Source: Chryseobacterium aquifrigidense (lineage in GTDB: Bacteria; Bacteroidota; Bacteroidia; Flavobacteriales; Weeksellaceae). From it: 64,000 bases of DNA. Position 1 is the stretch's first letter; the number at the start of each line of letters is the position of its first letter. Position numbers and translations under genes: made by a program. The notes under the pieces are model-generated. The model was not told where the DNA came from. It saw only the letters and a program-made list of their open reading frames with translations, and did not search any database. Of this stretch, positions 63,152-64,000 are shown in pieces. Location of the stretch: NCBI RefSeq assembly GCF_006716485.1, contig NZ_VFPD01000001.1, forward strand, positions 2,958,008 to 3,022,007, written 5' to 3'.

Positions 63152-64000
63152 ATGATTTCTCCGCAGGATTTTCAAAAGCTAAAATATGATACTCTTAAGT
63201 ATTTCTGGGGTTATACCGACTTCAGAGATTCTCAGGAAGAAATTATCAATGCTGTTATCAACGAAAAAGATACCTTGGTTCTGTTACCTACAGGAGCAGG
63301 AAAGTCTCTGTGCTATCAATTACCCGCATTATTGAAAGAAGGGACCTGCCTTGTTGTATCTCCTTTGCTGGCATTGATGAAAGATCAGGTCAATCAGCTT
63401 AAATCACGCGGAATAGAAGCAGAATATCTGTCTTCTGAACTGGATGAATATGATGCGGAAGCAGTGTACGACCGTTGCAAGGAAGGGCTTACAAAACTTC
63501 TCTACGTTTCTCCTGAAAGACTTACCAATACTCAGTTTATTCAAAACATGGAGGAAATTCAGTTATCCTTCATTGCCGTGGATGAAGCCCACTGTATTTC
63601 GGAATGGGGACAGGATTTCAGACCCAGTTACCAGAATATAAAAGGATTCAGAAATAATCATCCTGAAATTCCATGTCTTGCTTTAACGGCAACAGCGACC
63701 CCGAAAGTGCTTGAAGAAATCAAAAATAAGCTGGAACTGAAAAATCCTTTTGTTTTTCAAAAGAGTTTCAAGAGAGAGAATATCAAAATCTTTACCGATG
63801 AAGTATCTGATAAATTCCAACGTGTTTTTGATATTTTAAAATACAGCAACGACTCCGGGATTGTCTATGTAAGAACAAGAAAAGAAGCAGAACTGCTGGC
63901 AGAATTTCTAAAGAAAAACCAACTGAAAAATGTAGATTATTTTCATGCCGGCCTAACAACCAAGGAAAAGAATGCAAGACAGAATCTTTGGAATAACAGC
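63152..64000 (+). CDS. recQ: ATP-dependent DNA helicase RecQ, N-terminal part (runs off the window)
   Basis: 283 codons visible from ATG 63152 (MISPQDFQKLKYDTLKYFWG). SF2 helicase motifs: motif 0 at FRDSQEEII, Walker A LLPTGAGKSLCYQLPAL, SPLLALMKDQV (Ia), VDEAHCISEWGQDFRPSY (II with the RecQ aromatic loop), LALTATATPKVLEEI (III) and the start of the second RecA domain (SGIVYVRTRKEAELLAEFL; YFHAGL). Unwinds DNA 3'-5' in recombination and fork repair. C-terminal zinc and HRDC domains would lie outside. Confidence 0.97.
   Translation, partial: MISPQDFQKLKYDTLKYFWGYTDFRDSQEEIINAVINEKDTLVLLPTGAGKSLCYQLPALLKEGTCLVVSPLLALMKDQVNQLKSRGIEAEYLSSELDEYDAEAVYDRCKEGLTKLLYVSPERLTNTQFIQNMEEIQLSFIAVDEAHCISEWGQDFRPSYQNIKGFRNNHPEIPCLALTATATPKVLEEIKNKLELKNPFVFQKSFKRENIKIFTDEVSDKFQRVFDILKYSNDSGIVYVRTRKEAELLAEFLKKNQLKNVDYFHAGLTTKEKNARQNLWNNS

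Overview
The window looks like a chromosomal segment of a Flavobacteriia species (phylum Bacteroidota), most likely Chryseobacterium or a close Weeksellaceae relative. The evidence is low GC, several secreted proteins ending in type IX secretion (T9SS) sorting domains, promoters with the Bacteroidota -7 box TAnnTTTG, the L28-L33-DUF4295 gene string followed shortly by ftsY, and the DUF4290-murA pair. The species is inferred from gene content and style, not from a marker gene.

Layout. 1-1833: the start of an RHS-like secreted protein and an upstream T9SS propeller protein, both on the minus strand. About 2150-14500: an accessory island, mostly minus strand and AT-rich, made of small modules. 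It holds an AbiEii-like nucleotidyltransferase with a DUF6922 partner, a serine hydrolase, a zinc-ribbon nuclease, a decayed nuclease, a 3' fragment of a subtilisin-like (S8) protease, unknown proteins, an HNH protein, a PIN-domain protein coupled to a YegP-like protein, a 5'-truncated serine recombinase, a 'MGTWGT' protein, two adjacent HEPN-motif proteins and an intact serine recombinase. A 17-bp motif (ATCGTTTTTTGAGATTT) recurs at module boundaries and sits exactly where three genes are cut at their 5' ends. Two imperfect palindromes resembling integron attC sites follow the stop codons of two modules.

14459-29600: a Delta-60-type T9SS protein flanked by an imperfect 60-bp direct repeat, an Sm-like protein, katG with an OxyR-like site, a haem-binding/DCC pair, a lipoprotein alpha-amylase, DUF4290-murA, a stand-alone NIL-domain protein with a full promoter/operator, a YiiX-type hydrolase, a two-component system and an EamA exporter.

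29880-38930: a five-gene operon mgtC-mgtA-(RND adaptor)-(CzcA/CusA-type RND pump)-(TolC-like). Its leader encodes an 11-residue peptide beginning MDPDP, closely resembling the start of enterobacterial MgtL (MEPDP...), followed by a stem-loop. This looks like an independently evolved or deeply conserved Mg2+-sensing leader and is the most striking observation in the window.

39131-64000: mostly housekeeping and envelope genes. These are DUF1801, two paralogous T9SS proteins, an aminotransferase-lipoprotein-murB operon, proC, vanZ-like, lnt, a GT-C-like membrane protein, an FG-GAP T9SS protein, rpmB-rpmG-DUF4295, a PqqB-like hydrolase, a RidA protein, ftsY, a GlsB/YeaQ protein, sppA, folK, three tandem OmpA-type proteins with interchangeable C-termini, and the first 283 codons of recQ. 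No tRNA, rRNA or CRISPR array was seen.
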